From assembly GCA_031292255.1 (NCBI GenBank), contig JARLHN010000013.1:1-58248 (forward strand): a DNA stretch of 58,248 bases. Reading direction: 5' to 3'. The notes below the pieces were generated by a model that worked only from the letters and a program-made list of their open reading frames with translations, was not told the DNA's origin and ran no database searches. This document shows positions 7,445-17,121 of this stretch, in pieces; the stretch's first letter is position 1, and each line of letters starts with the position of its first letter. Source of the DNA: Oryzomonas sp. (lineage in GTDB: Bacteria > Desulfobacterota > Desulfuromonadia > Geobacterales > Pseudopelobacteraceae). A program made the translations under genes and the position numbers.

Positions 7445-10116
7445 TGGACGTCATCACCACCCACACCAATGCCGATTTCGACTGCCTGGGCGCCATGGTT
7501 GCCGCGGCCCGGCTCTATCCCGGCGCACTGATCTCCTTTCCCGGTTCCCAGGAAAAGGCGGTGCGCGACTTCCTGGCCGTCCGGCCCGAGTACCTCACCG
7601 GCGTCGTTCGCGCCAAGGATATCGACCTGGACGCAATTAGCCGGCTGATCATCGTTGATTGCCAACATGGCGAGCGCATCGGGCGTTTTGCCTCCCTTCT
7701 GGATCGCCCGGGCCTTGATATCCATATCTACGACCATCACCCGGTCACGGAACAGAGCATCAAGCCGACCGGCGGCCTGATCTGTCCCCGGGGCTCGTCA
7801 TCCACCATCCTGGCCGGCCTCCTCATGGAACAGGCGGCGGAGCTCACGCCGGAAGAAGCCACCCTGATAATGCTCGGCATCCACGAGGATACCGGCCGTC
7901 TGTTGTTCGCCTCGACCACGCAGGACGACTACCGCGTGGCAGCTTGGCTCATGGAGCGGGGCGCGCGGGTGAATGTCGTGGCTGAGGCCCTTTCCCAGGA
8001 ATTGAGCAGCCAGCAGATGGGGCTCCTGAAGCTCTTGCTGGCCACGCTCAAGACCACGACCATCAACGGCGTCAACATCTCCATCGCCCATGCCGCGAGC
8101 GATCGGTACGTGAGCGACGTTGCCGCCCTGGCTCACCTGATGCGTGACATGGAAAACCTCGACACCCTCTTCGTGGTGGTGGATATGGAGAATCGCGTCT
8201 ACCTGGTGGCGCGCAGCCGTATCCTGGAGGTGAACGTGGGGGACATCCTGCGGCGCTTCCACGGGGGCGGCCACGCCACCGCCGCCTCGGCCGTGGTGCG
8301 CGACCAGTCGTTGTCCCAGGTGCTGCAGCGCCTGGAGGAACATCTGCGGGTCGAGGTCAATCCGCGGGTCTGTGCCGGGGACATCATGTCCGCCCCTGTC
8401 AAGACCATGTCTGACGACGTCACCATCGCCGCAGCAAGGGACCTTTTGACCCGTTACAACTGCAACGCAATGCCGCTCATGTCCGCTGGCCGCATGATCG
8501 GGATCATCTCCCGCAAGATCGTGGAAAAGGCGCTCTATCACGATCTGGGGGACGCTCCGGCCATTGATTTCATGCACTCGGAATTCATGCGGGCCGTTCC
8601 AACCACGCCCATCGCCGACATCCAGGAGTACATGGTGGAGGGGAACCGCCGTTTCGTGCCGGTGTTCAAAGGGGAGGAGCTTACGGGCGCGGTGACGCGC
8701 ACCGACCTGCTGCGTCACATGTACGGCGGCCGCCGTGGTGAGCCGGGGGCACTGTACGATGTGGACGCCCTGGGTTTCTCTGCAAAAAACCGTTCCATTG
8801 CCGGCCTGGTCAACAGGAGGCTTCCAGCTGCGTCCGCCGGGCTCCTGCGCGATCTGGGTGATACCGGCGATGAACTGGGGCTGGAGGTGTACGCCATCGG
8901 CGGTTTCGTGCGCGACCTGCTGCTGGGGGTGGCAAACCTGGACATCGACGTAACGGTGGAGGGGGACGGCATCTTCTTTGCCGAACAGTTCGCGGCCCGC
9001 TACGGCTGCCGGGTGCGCAGCCACCGAACCTTCAACACGGCAGTGGTGATCTTCCCGGACGGCGCCAAGATCGACGTGGCCAGCACCCGCCTGGAATACT
9101 ACGAGTCCCCCGGCGTGCTTCCCACGGTGGAGCGCTCCTCGCTGCGCCACGACCTGTACCGGCGGGACTTCACCATCAATACCCTGGCGCTCAGTCTCAA
9201 CAGCACGTCGTTCGGGCGCCTGACCGATTACTTCGGCGGGCAGCAGGACCTTCAGGAACGGCTGGTCAGGGTGCTGCACAACCTCTCCTTCGTGGAGGAC
9301 CCCACCCGGGTCTTCCGCGCGATCCGTTTCGAGCAGCGTCTCGGTTTCCATATCGCGCCCCATACCGAGAACCTGATCCGCAGTGCGGTGCGGATGAATG
9401 TCCTCGACAAGGTCGGCGGTCTGCGTCTTTTGAACGAGTTGATCCAGATCCTGCGGGAAAAGGAGCCGGCCGGCGCCATTGCCCGCATGGCCGGTTTCGG
9501 CCTGCTGCCGTTCATTCATCCGGCCCTCAGACTGGCCCCTGAGACACGTCGGGTCGTGGATGAGGCCGGGCGGGTCCTGGCATGGTTCCGTCTGCTGTAT
9601 TTGCCGGATGTCTGCGAACAGTGGCAGGTCTACTTCCTGGCCCTGGGCGACAGGCTCACCCATGACGAATTTCATGATGCCTGCCGTCGTCTGGCGGTGC
9701 CGGGGCGTGTCATTACAAAGGTCTTCGGCCATCGCCGGCAGGCATTGGGGACCCTTGACGCCATCCAACGCAGGTTGAGGCGCAACCCCAATGTTCGCAA
9801 CAGCGAGATGTACGCCTGGTTCCACGGGCTACCGCTGGAAGTGCTGCTCTATCTGGCCGCGCGCGCCAGCCGCGAGGAGGTCAGGCGCTTTGTTTCCAAT
9901 TACGTCTCCCACCTGCGCAAAGTTCGCTGCTCCCTTGACGGGGACGGACTGGCTGCGCTGGGGTTGGCGCCGGGGCCGCGATTTCGTGAGATCCTGGATA
10001 GGCTGCTGGTGGCGCGCCTCAATGGCGAGGTGATTAACGACGAGCAGGAGCGCGCCTTGGCGCAGCGGCTGATTTCGTCTGATGACGGAGTTGGTGTTGC
10101 AAAAATGCATCACTGA
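7444..10116 (+). CDS. DHH phosphoesterase - CBS pair - tRNA nucleotidyltransferase/poly(A) polymerase fusion
   Basis: An 890-residue fusion. Residues 1-300 are a DHH/DHHA1 phosphoesterase: THTNADFDCLG, DHH at 97-99, and GGGHATAASA near 273. Residues about 310-430 are a tandem CBS pair (GDIMSAPVKTM, then FMHSEFMRAVPTTPIADI). From about 470 there is a class II nucleotidyltransferase head (AIGGFVRDLLLG with DIDVTVEGD), followed by the neck (RRDFTINTLALSLN, EDPTRVFRAIRFEQR) and a helical C-terminus. Known: such fusions occur in delta-proteobacteria and Aquificae, and the PAP part acts as an A-adding or CCA-adding enzyme on tRNA. The DHH part suggests coupled nanoRNA or 3'-end turnover, and the CBS pair suggests adenylate sensing. 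The last two points are inference. Confidence 0.92.
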   Translation: MDVITTHTNADFDCLGAMVAAARLYPGALISFPGSQEKAVRDFLAVRPEYLTGVVRAKDIDLDAISRLIIVDCQHGERIGRFASLLDRPGLDIHIYDHHPVTEQSIKPTGGLICPRGSSSTILAGLLMEQAAELTPEEATLIMLGIHEDTGRLLFASTTQDDYRVAAWLMERGARVNVVAEALSQELSSQQMGLLKLLLATLKTTTINGVNISIAHAASDRYVSDVAALAHLMRDMENLDTLFVVVDMENRVYLVARSRILEVNVGDILRRFHGGGHATAASAVVRDQSLSQVLQRLEEHLRVEVNPRVCAGDIMSAPVKTMSDDVTIAAARDLLTRYNCNAMPLMSAGRMIGIISRKIVEKALYHDLGDAPAIDFMHSEFMRAVPTTPIADIQEYMVEGNRRFVPVFKGEELTGAVTRTDLLRHMYGGRRGEPGALYDVDALGFSAKNRSIAGLVNRRLPAASAGLLRDLGDTGDELGLEVYAIGGFVRDLLLGVANLDIDVTVEGDGIFFAEQFAARYGCRVRSHRTFNTAVVIFPDGAKIDVASTRLEYYESPGVLPTVERSSLRHDLYRRDFTINTLALSLNSTSFGRLTDYFGGQQDLQERLVRVLHNLSFVEDPTRVFRAIRFEQRLGFHIAPHTENLIRSAVRMNVLDKVGGLRLLNELIQILREKEPAGAIARMAGFGLLPFIHPALRLAPETRRVVDEAGRVLAWFRLLYLPDVCEQWQVYFLALGDRLTHDEFHDACRRLAVPGRVITKVFGHRRQALGTLDAIQRRLRRNPNVRNSEMYAWFHGLPLEVLLYLAARASREEVRRFVSNYVSHLRKVRCSLDGDGLAALGLAPGPRFREILDRLLVARLNGEVINDEQERALAQRLISSDDGVGVAKMHH

Positions 10117-10291
10117 TCTGTCGGCGCTACGCAGATTTGTCACTGATGGTTCTTTTTATATACCATCGTCACACTGATAACATGTTGTAAACATTATTGT
10201 TATAAGATTTTTACGGCATCTCGCCGTCTTTGGCGTCATCCTTGCTTTTCCTTTGCAGACGGAAACTGATACCGCGCAGCGAGGGTAGATC

Positions 10292-10684
10292 ATGAAAACA
10301 ACGGCACGTCTCATCTCTCTGATTACCTGCTGTGCCATGCTGGCTTCGGCGGTACCGGCCTTTGCCAGCGACAATGCCTTTCGCGATATATTCGAGGACG
10401 CGTTTTACGGCGGTGCGGCAGGGACCTTGGTGGGTACTGCTCTGCTGGCCTTTACCAGGAAACCGGCCAATCACCTGGATTACATTGGCTATGGGGCTGC
10501 TTCCGGTGTTCTGGTCGGATCCGTCTATGGCGTGGTCAAATCGGCCAAATCCCTGGCGCAGATAGACAACGGCGTCATAAAGTTCGCCATGCCGACCGTC
10601 TTCCCCGATTTAAGCGATTCCCCGGCCTCGCGCCAGACAAACATCACCTGGCGGGCTTCGTTGTTGCGAGGAACATTCTGGTAA
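10292..10684 (+). CDS. Secreted/membrane hypothetical protein with glycine-zipper segment
   Basis: A 130-residue protein beginning with a clear Sec signal peptide (MKTTARLISLITCCAMLASAVPAFA, cleavage after AFA). The mature part has two glycine/alanine-rich hydrophobic segments (FYGGAAGTLVGTALLAFT and GYGAASGVLVGSVYGVV), a glycine-zipper-like pattern seen in small envelope proteins. The ATG follows GAGGGTAGATC. The gene stands alone: more than 170 bases separate it from the upstream fusion gene and a terminator follows its stop. Function unknown; envelope location is inferred from the signal peptide. Confidence 0.75.
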   Translation: MKTTARLISLITCCAMLASAVPAFASDNAFRDIFEDAFYGGAAGTLVGTALLAFTRKPANHLDYIGYGAASGVLVGSVYGVVKSAKSLAQIDNGVIKFAMPTVFPDLSDSPASRQTNITWRASLLRGTFW

Positions 10685-10721
10685 TATCCCCTCCATGCCC
10701 TGCCATGACAGCCTGAAACCG

Positions 10722-10757
10722 ACGCCTGTTGCGAAATTGCAACGGGCGTTTTTTTCT
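10722..10757 (+). terminator. Intrinsic terminator
   Basis: Perfect 11-bp stem ACGCCTGTTGC / GCAACGGGCGT (with one G-T), 6-base loop, followed by a run of seven T. It ends the upstream signal-peptide gene. Confidence 0.88.
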
Positions 10758-10815
10758 TTGCGTCCCCTGGCCTGTTATGAGTAAATACGACGAAAAAAAA
10801 ATCCGGGAGGAAGTC

Positions 10816-11130
10816 ATGTCACAATTCACAAACGTTACCGTGGTTAAAAAGGCCAACATCTATTTCGACGGCAAGGTGGTCAGCAGAACGGTGCTGTTCC
10901 CCGACGGCAGCAAGAAGACCCTGGGTATCCTGCAGCCGGGGGAGTATGAGTTTTCCACCGGAGCGGCCGAAGAGATGGAGATCCTGGCTGGTGAACTGGA
11001 TTGGCAGGTGAAGGATGATAAGGAATGGAAATGTGTTGTGGCCGGCGAAGCATTCAACGTGCCTGCCCACTCCACGTTCCTGATGAGGACGGAAACGGTG
11101 GTGGATTATTGCTGTTCTTACTTGCCCTAG
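10816..11130 (+). CDS. ppnP: Pyrimidine/purine nucleoside phosphorylase (DUF1255)
   Basis: A 104-residue single-domain cupin-like protein. The start at 10816 (MSQFTNVTVVKKANIYFDGK) has GGGAGG 5 bases upstream. The sequence follows PpnP/DUF1255 throughout: KKANIYFDGKVVSRTV, KTLGILQPGEYEFSTGAAEEMEI, WKCVVAGEAFNVPAHSTF, and the end VDYCCSYLP (family YxCSYL). Known: E. coli PpnP phosphorolyses a broad set of nucleosides. It is followed 55 bases later by gluQRS on the same strand. Confidence 0.93.
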   Translation: MSQFTNVTVVKKANIYFDGKVVSRTVLFPDGSKKTLGILQPGEYEFSTGAAEEMEILAGELDWQVKDDKEWKCVVAGEAFNVPAHSTFLMRTETVVDYCCSYLP

Positions 11131-11185
11131 TGTCCCGCGCGGTTGATTCATACCTGACTCCGTGACACCTACGAGATACCCTTGC

Positions 11186-12118
11186 ATGCCTGATGAAGCC
11201 ACCACCCCACCCCTCGGCCGTTTCGCCCCATCGCCTACCGGCGCCCTGCATACCGGGTCCCTGACGACGGCCGTGGCGAGTTGGCTGATGGCCAGGAGTG
11301 CGGGAGGACGCTGGCTGCTGCGCATCGACGATCTGGATGCGCCGCGCCAGGTGCCGGGCATGGCCGACGATATCATGCGGACCCTGGAGCTTTTCGGCCT
11401 GTACTGGGATGGGGAGGTCTCCCGGCAAAGCGACAACCTGGAGACATATCAGCACTATTTCAGCGAGCTGCTCACGACCGGCCTGGTCTATCCCTGCTGC
11501 TGTTCGCGTCGGGAGATCGCCCTGGCCGCATCGGCGCCCCATCCGGATGATGACTGCCTTCCCTATCCCGGGACCTGCCGCGGCGGAATGCGGGAGGGGG
11601 CGACGGTCCGTTCCTGGCGCCTGCGCGTGCCGGACGAGCCGGTCTGTTTCGAAGATCTGCACAACGGGGTGGTCAGCCAGCATCTGGGAAAACGGTGCGG
11701 GGATTTTGCCGTGCGCCGCGGGGATGGGGAGATAGCCTATCAACTGGCGGTGGTGGTGGACGACCACCTTACGGGAGTGACCCAGGTGGTGCGGGGCGAG
11801 GATCTGCTCCCTTCGACACCGCGGCAAGTCTACATTCAGGGGCTGCTCGGGCTTGCCCGGCCCGCATATTGCCATATCCCCCTGGTGGCCGGCCCCAGCG
11901 GGGCAAAGCTCAGCAAACGGGATAACTTGGTTTCGTACCATCTGGGGAGTTGGCGTGGGAAAGAGGGCGCCCTGCTGCTGGGTGTGCTGCGGTTTCTGGG
12001 GCAAAACCCGCCGCACGGGATGGCCGGAGCATCATGCGACGAGATTCTCCGTTGGGGGGCCGGCTGTTTTGACGTTGCCCGCTTGCCGGCCGCAGGAGGG
12101 GAACTGGTCATTTCATAA
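11186..12118 (+). CDS. gluQ: Glutamyl-Q tRNA(Asp) synthetase GluQRS
   Basis: A 310-residue class Ib synthetase fragment without an anticodon-binding domain. It attaches glutamate to the queuosine base of tRNA(Asp). The start MPDEATTPPLGRFAPSPTG at 11186 fits family N-termini; the longer start adds 8 unlikely residues. Visible are the HIGH-class motif APSPTGALHTGSL, a zinc-binding set (CCCSR, then YPGTCRGG), the DDH of VVDDHLTGVTQVVRGEDLL, and a KMSKS-class KLSKRD. Together with queF in the same window it belongs to queuosine metabolism. Its stop is 13 bases from the stop of convergent mnmH. Confidence 0.95.
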   Translation: MPDEATTPPLGRFAPSPTGALHTGSLTTAVASWLMARSAGGRWLLRIDDLDAPRQVPGMADDIMRTLELFGLYWDGEVSRQSDNLETYQHYFSELLTTGLVYPCCCSRREIALAASAPHPDDDCLPYPGTCRGGMREGATVRSWRLRVPDEPVCFEDLHNGVVSQHLGKRCGDFAVRRGDGEIAYQLAVVVDDHLTGVTQVVRGEDLLPSTPRQVYIQGLLGLARPAYCHIPLVAGPSGAKLSKRDNLVSYHLGSWRGKEGALLLGVLRFLGQNPPHGMAGASCDEILRWGAGCFDVARLPAAGGELVIS

Positions 12119-12131
12119 GTCTGTTGAATAT

Positions 12132-13163
12132 CTACGGATGGCGTTGCCGTTCGCTCCAGAACTCGGCCAGGCGCTGCCCGGCTTTGCCGAAATCCTCCAG
12201 GTCGATCTCCACGTCCGGCGTCCAGGGGCGGTTTTTGTAATATAGCCGGTCGTAGTAGTGCTCAACCAGGCCCCGGGCGATCCCTTCCACATCCCAGTTG
12301 TCCAGCAATGTCTTGATCTCGGCGTAGCGCACGCCGCCCAGTTTCTTTTTGATGCGATCCAGTGCTATGGCCATGGCCTCGCGGTACTCCACGCACGCAT
12401 ACTCTCCGGCCAACCGGTGCACCCGCGTCTCCAGGGATGCGTGGCACCAGACCTTGCAAGCGTCGGCCATGGTCTCATAGAACGTTCCGGGGAGCGATAT
12501 CTTCCCGATGCGCTGGCTTTCGCCCTCCAGGATGATCGGGCGGTCGCAGGGGGCTTTGCGGAAGGCGTCCCAAAGCAGGGTGTCGAAACGTTTTTGACTG
12601 ATGTGCTGAACGAGTCCGACCTCGCCGAAGGCCGAGCCGCGATGGCCGGCCAAGCTTTCCAGATCGATCACGGTCCACTGCTCCCGGTCGAGTCCATTGA
12701 TGAAGGTGGTCTTGCCGGTGCCGGTCATGCCGTGGATGACAATCAGCGGTGCCGGGGGGGTGAACGCTTCGAAACTGGCGCAGACCTGGTTGCGGAAGGC
12801 CCGGTAACCTCCCCTGAGCTGCACCGCCGGGTAGCCGCTCATCTCCAGCAATATGGCCATGGAAAGACTGCGAAGGCCGCCGCGCCAACAGTAGACCAAC
12901 ACCGGCCTGCCGGCCGCATGGGCAATGACGTCATGCACCATGGCGGCAAAGCGGCCGCAGGTCAGTTCCAGGCCGCGCATGCGCGCCTTTCTGGGGCCTT
13001 CCTGTTTGTAGAGCGTGCCGACCTCGACACGCTCCTCATTGGTCAGGATCGGAACATTGACGGCGCCGGGAAGATGATCTTCGGCGAATTCCAGGGGGGT
13101 GCGGGCATCGATGATACAGTGCGTATCCAGCAGCGTTTGGGTGAATGAAATCTTTTCCGGCAT
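12132..13163 (-). CDS. mnmH: tRNA 2-selenouridine synthase
   Basis: A 343-residue protein (also called SelU/YbbB) that replaces sulfur with selenium at the wobble 2-thiouridine of some tRNAs using selenophosphate. The N-terminal half is a rhodanese domain with the catalytic Cys in LVYCWRGGLRS. The C-terminal half is a P-loop domain with GMTGTGKTTF. The start MPEKISFTQTLL at 13163 has GGAG upstream; the very long frame running through fba is a shadow. Its presence implies a selenophosphate supply (selD) elsewhere in the genome. It converges on gluQRS. Confidence 0.95.
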   Translation of the reverse strand: MPEKISFTQTLLDTHCIIDARTPLEFAEDHLPGAVNVPILTNEERVEVGTLYKQEGPRKARMRGLELTCGRFAAMVHDVIAHAAGRPVLVYCWRGGLRSLSMAILLEMSGYPAVQLRGGYRAFRNQVCASFEAFTPPAPLIVIHGMTGTGKTTFINGLDREQWTVIDLESLAGHRGSAFGEVGLVQHISQKRFDTLLWDAFRKAPCDRPIILEGESQRIGKISLPGTFYETMADACKVWCHASLETRVHRLAGEYACVEYREAMAIALDRIKKKLGGVRYAEIKTLLDNWDVEGIARGLVEHYYDRLYYKNRPWTPDVEIDLEDFGKAGQRLAEFWSERQRHP

Positions 13164-13328
13164 ACAAATTCTCCAAAAAACAGTATAAGTGACTCCCTCT
13201 TCGTTGGCAACAGGGAAGTCCCGGGAACCTTTTTTCCTCCTTGAATCCAACCATGTAAAGTGGTACAAAAATCCGACAGATGTTTTCCGATGCCAATGTT
13301 CATGAATAATAAATAACAGGAGGGTGAT

Positions 13329-14609
13329 ATGGTTTATGCGGCGGATTTCGAAATGGCTCTTCAGGTGGGGCGTCCCCCCACTATCTGCAAGCTCTTTCCC
13401 AACTCCAAGGCCCTGATCGTCAGCGGCAAGGTCATCGACCGGGCCATGCTCGCCAAGGGCAAGGCCGTTACGATGGCCGCCAACGGTCGCAACTATTTTG
13501 TCATCCGCGGCGCGCTCGCCGCTGCCCAGCGCGCCAATGCCCCACTGTTCATCGAGATAGCCAAATCTGAAGGGGGCCAAAAGGCCTACTGCGCGGTCAA
13601 CTACTGGAACATGGCCCGCATCGTCGATGCCCTCTGCAACGAGATGGGGATTACCGTTCCGGTCGCCATCCACGCCGACCACTACGGGATCAAGAACGAC
13701 AAGGACCTGGAGGCCGCCAAGGTGGAGGTGCCGACCATGTTCGAGGCGGGGATCACGTCCATTGCCATCGATGCTTCCCATCTCCCGGACGATCAGAACC
13801 TGCTGGCCAACCTGGAGATCAGCAGCTTCATTCCAAAGTGGGCCGGGCTTGAGACCGAGGTGGGGGAGATCAAGGGGAAAGAGGGGCTTTCCACCGTTCC
13901 CGAGGCCAAGTTCCTGGTCCAGGGCTTGAACGCCCATGAAATCTTCCCCGACTGGATTGCTCTCAACAACGGGACCACCCACGGCATAGAGGCGAGCGAC
14001 ACCGGCATCCAGGTCGCACTGACCGCCGACATCCACCATGCCTTGGCCCCTTACAAGTTGAGCGGCGCCCAGCATGGCACATCCGGCAACAGTTCCGAGC
14101 GCCTGCGGGAGATCACCGAAAATACCGCTACCACCAAGGCCAATGTGGCCACCGCCCTGCAGATGATCTCCTGGGGGCTGGAGGTGAACGACTACGGCAA
14201 CGCCCAGCTGGATGCCAACGGCAACTTCATCAAGGTGCCGGGCGAAGGGATGACCGAGGAGTTGTGGGCCGAGATGGTCGCCTATGCCGACTCCAAAGGG
14301 TGGAAGAAGGGCGATTACAAGAACCTGAATCTTCCCTTCGAGAACAAGCTCCTGGCGCAACCGAAGGAGGTCAGGGAACGGATGGCCAAACGGGTCGAGG
14401 CATTCACCTACAAGATGATGACCGAGGTCTTCAACAGCCAGGACACGGCACCACTGGCCATTGAGGCGATCCTCAAGGCCGGTTCGTATGACGTCGGCCC
14501 AAAGGGGACCCAGATCGAAGACCCGGCCCACTGGACCAGGGAGCAGATTGTGGAACGGGCCAAATCCATTGCCAGTGACAAGGGACCGGAAGGTAACTTC
14601 GAGGACTGA
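13329..14609 (+). CDS. fba: Class II fructose-bisphosphate aldolase-type protein
   Basis: A 426-residue class II aldolase-family protein. It is preceded by a strong AGGAGGGTGAT site. The zinc and substrate motifs can be followed: HADHY (metal His/Asp), EAGITSIAIDASHL, ETEVGEIKGKEG (Glu metal ligand), GTTHG and GAQHGTSG. Family members cleave or form fructose 1,6-bisphosphate in glycolysis and gluconeogenesis with a divalent metal. The length is greater than the usual 285-360 residues owing to a C-terminal extension (after about residue 330), matching the long type seen in Geobacter and relatives. The substrate is therefore assigned by family only. Confidence 0.88.
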   Translation: MVYAADFEMALQVGRPPTICKLFPNSKALIVSGKVIDRAMLAKGKAVTMAANGRNYFVIRGALAAAQRANAPLFIEIAKSEGGQKAYCAVNYWNMARIVDALCNEMGITVPVAIHADHYGIKNDKDLEAAKVEVPTMFEAGITSIAIDASHLPDDQNLLANLEISSFIPKWAGLETEVGEIKGKEGLSTVPEAKFLVQGLNAHEIFPDWIALNNGTTHGIEASDTGIQVALTADIHHALAPYKLSGAQHGTSGNSSERLREITENTATTKANVATALQMISWGLEVNDYGNAQLDANGNFIKVPGEGMTEELWAEMVAYADSKGWKKGDYKNLNLPFENKLLAQPKEVRERMAKRVEAFTYKMMTEVFNSQDTAPLAIEAILKAGSYDVGPKGTQIEDPAHWTREQIVERAKSIASDKGPEGNFED

Positions 14610-14658
14610 TCCGATTGGAATGACTGCCAAGTCGGCGCGAATTCAGGAGATACTCCCC

Positions 14659-15036
14659 ATGACGAATACGAGAAAGTTTTCCCGCGTCCCTTTCCGGGTG
14701 AATGCAACCATCAAGACGGCAGACCGCCAGTTTTACGGCAATGTCGAGAATCTCAGCATGAGCGGGATGTTTCTGTGCACCGCGGAACGCCTGCCGGAAG
14801 GGGAGCCGGTGGAGATCACCATCGTCCTGAGCGGGACATCCCCCGAATTGTTTGTCGGTTTCACCGGCAGGGTGAGCCGGGAGACCGAGAACGGCATTGC
14901 GTTCTCCTTCGAAAAGATAGACCTGGATTCCTATACCCACCTCAAGAATATCATTGCCTATAACAGTGAGGATGCCGAGCAGGTAATGGAAGAAATTTAC
15001 CACTCCATCGATGAAAAGCTTACCGAGGAAAAGTGA
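14659..15036 (+). CDS. PilZ domain protein
   Basis: A 125-residue single PilZ domain, the widespread c-di-GMP receptor module. The N-terminal arginine motif RKFSRVPF supplies the RxxxR-type contact. The second motif reads [10 protein letters not shown], with Asn in place of the usual Asp of D/NxSxxG. The C-terminus is a helical tail rich in Glu. The start [12 protein letters not shown] at 14659 has AGGAGA about 12 bases upstream. The 3' end overlaps the start of the following chemotaxis transducer by 26 bases, so the two are probably co-translated, pointing to c-di-GMP input into that signalling protein (inference). Confidence 0.87.
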   Translation: MTNTRKFSRVPFRVNATIKTADRQFYGNVENLSMSGMFLCTAERLPEGEPVEITIVLSGTSPELFVGFTGRVSRETENGIAFSFEKIDLDSYTHLKNIIAYNSEDAEQVMEEIYHSIDEKLTEEK

Positions 15037-17047
15037 GAGACACTTCGTGCGCAAACAACTTTCCGTGAGAAAGCACTCCACGTCATTGGCATTTGCCGGT
15101 TTCCTGCTCGGCAGCGGCGCCCCCGTCGGCTGGGTCTTCATCCGCACGCTTTTGTTTTACGATAGCGGGAAACCGTTGTTGGGCCAGATCTTCAATGATA
15201 TCGTCGCCTCGCCTGAACATCTCGCCATGTATAATTACATGGGTTTAGGGACCGCCATCGTCCTGGCCGGCATGGGCTACCTAATCGGCCAAAACAATGG
15301 CGAACTGCGCGAACGGGCCGCTGAGCTCGATATCCTCCATAGCGAGGTTGCCTCCCAGAAAGAGATATTTGAAAACCGATACAAGGTGTTGGACAACAAC
15401 ATCAAGAACTTCCATCAGATCAGCAGCAAGATGCAGATGTCCCTCAACCTGGACGAAATCCTGCGGCTGTGCGCTGCGGGGCTTCACGAGGTGCTGGGTT
15501 ATGAACGGGTCAACATCCTCATGGTCCACAACAGCTCCCAGCTTCGTTTCGTCACGACAGCCGGCACGGATAACTATGATGTTACCGACGTGATGCTGCC
15601 CCTCGACGGGAGGATCGGCGTGATCCACAAATGTCTTGCCGAGAAAAAGGTGTTTCTGGTTGACGACATCTCCAAATATCCCGATGACTATCACCTGCAA
15701 CCCCCTTACAACAACGTGAAGCCCCTTCGCTCCAAGAGCTTCGTCCTCTGCCCCATCGTGGTCAAGGGCGAAGCCATCGGCGTTTTCGGCATCGACAACA
15801 AATCCAGCCGCCGCCCCCTGAACGATTCCGACATCGATACGATCATGCTCTTTGCCGATCAGGTCGCGTCGGCCATCACCACGATCAACCTGATGACCTC
15901 CGTCAACACCCTGACCACGGAGATGGAAAACTCGTTCGCCTTCCTGCTGAGCAGCCGGGGGCAGCATTTCAACAACGTCAAGGATCTCAAGGAAAGCGTC
16001 GAGTCGGTTGCCAGCGGTACGGACGCCATCGCCTCGGCTGCCGAGGGGGTGATGGCCTCGGTGGATGAAACCAGTGCCGCTGTCTGCCAGATCTCCGTAT
16101 CCATTGAACAGGTTACCCGCAACCTGGACCATCTGGCCGACATCGTGCACCAATCGGCATCTGCCATGGAGCAGATCAGCAGTACCATCAGCAATGTGGA
16201 GCAGAACGCCGCCATCTCACACGAGGTATCAAGCCAGGTAAAATCCCGCGCGGACGAGAGCCGGGCCATCGTTGCCGAGACGATCGACTCCCTGGCCGAG
16301 ATTCAGGCGTCGGTCGGGCTCTCCTATGAGGCCATCACGAGATTGTCTGAAAACAGCAACAGGATCGAGAATATCATCAATGTGATCAACGACATCACCA
16401 AGCGCACCAACCTGCTGGCCCTGAACGCCTCGATCATTGCCGCCCAGGCGGGCGAATACGGCAAGAGCTTCGGCGTGGTGGCCGAAGAGATCCGTACCCT
16501 TTCGCTCCAGACCGGGCACTCGACCAGCGAGATCACCTCCATCATCGAACAGATCATGACCGAATCCAAAACCGCCGCCAACAACATTACCACCACCAGG
16601 GGCATCGTGCAGCGCGGCGTTGAGTTGGGCAATACGACCGGCGCAACCCTCAAGGCCATTTACGACCGCTCGGTCAGCTCCATGGATATGACCCAACAGA
16701 TCAAACATGCGACGGAAGAACAGGCCAGGAGCGTTCATCTGGTTGCAAAGTCCATGGAAGACATCAGTACCATGACGACCCAGATCTTTGCGGCTTCGAC
16801 CGACCAGACCAAGGCTACCAAGAGTATCGCCCGCTCCATAGAATCCATCAAGGAGATGGCCCATGCAATGGTCAATTCCACCTCGCAGCAAGTGGGAGAT
16901 GGCCTCCGCATCAGCCTGATCGTCGAGTCGGTCGGCGGCATGGTGAAAGAGATGTTCAACAACATGGAGGCCCGCCGTGACCAGGGTGCAGAGGTGATCA
17001 AGGAGTTGGAGTCCATGAGGCGCCTGAACAGTTCGACCCATTCGTGA
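15011..17047 (+). CDS. Methyl-accepting chemotaxis protein with GAF domain
   Basis: A 678-residue membrane-anchored transducer. Two hydrophobic segments (about residues 27-50 and 75-95) flank a short loop of about 25 residues, so there is little periplasmic sensing. A coiled linker leads to a GAF domain (about 145-295; [20 protein letters not shown] is typical). The MCP signalling domain spans about 320-665, with the tip segment [21 protein letters not shown] and then [12 protein letters not shown] that contacts CheA/CheW. The first ATG at 15011 overlaps the PilZ gene. An in-frame GTG at 15047 is an alternative start and gives the same membrane segments. The ligand of the GAF domain is unknown. 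Confidence 0.9.
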   Translation: MKSLPRKSERHFVRKQLSVRKHSTSLAFAGFLLGSGAPVGWVFIRTLLFYDSGKPLLGQIFNDIVASPEHLAMYNYMGLGTAIVLAGMGYLIGQNNGELRERAAELDILHSEVASQKEIFENRYKVLDNNIKNFHQISSKMQMSLNLDEILRLCAAGLHEVLGYERVNILMVHNSSQLRFVTTAGTDNYDVTDVMLPLDGRIGVIHKCLAEKKVFLVDDISKYPDDYHLQPPYNNVKPLRSKSFVLCPIVVKGEAIGVFGIDNKSSRRPLNDSDIDTIMLFADQVASAITTINLMTSVNTLTTEMENSFAFLLSSRGQHFNNVKDLKESVESVASGTDAIASAAEGVMASVDETSAAVCQISVSIEQVTRNLDHLADIVHQSASAMEQISSTISNVEQNAAISHEVSSQVKSRADESRAIVAETIDSLAEIQASVGLSYEAITRLSENSNRIENIINVINDITKRTNLLALNASIIAAQAGEYGKSFGVVAEEIRTLSLQTGHSTSEITSIIEQIMTESKTAANNITTTRGIVQRGVELGNTTGATLKAIYDRSVSSMDMTQQIKHATEEQARSVHLVAKSMEDISTMTTQIFAASTDQTKATKSIARSIESIKEMAHAMVNSTSQQVGDGLRISLIVESVGGMVKEMFNNMEARRDQGAEVIKELESMRRLNSSTHS

Positions 17048-17106
17048 CGTTTTTTCAGCGTCCCGTTCCATCTGAAGAGTTTTTCGTAGCCCTTTTACAG
17101 TTATTT

Positions 17107-17115
17107 TGGTATAAT
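17107..17115 (+). promoter_or_regulatory. Extended -10 promoter for the panB leader
   Basis: TGG followed by TATAAT (17110-17115) forms an extended -10 element. No good -35 lies 16-18 bases upstream, as is common with extended -10 promoters. Predicted transcription start is about 17122. Confidence 0.5.
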
Positions 17116-17121
17116 TAAAAC

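Noticed and set aside
7798-9825. 675-codon frame on the minus strand
   Set aside because: Lies entirely opposite the DHH-CBS-PAP gene; a GC-rich shadow frame with His/Asp/Arg-rich antisense composition.
13329-14630. Long minus-strand extension of mnmH through fba
   Set aside because: mnmH has a clear start at 13163 with a ribosome binding site; the extension is antisense to the aldolase.
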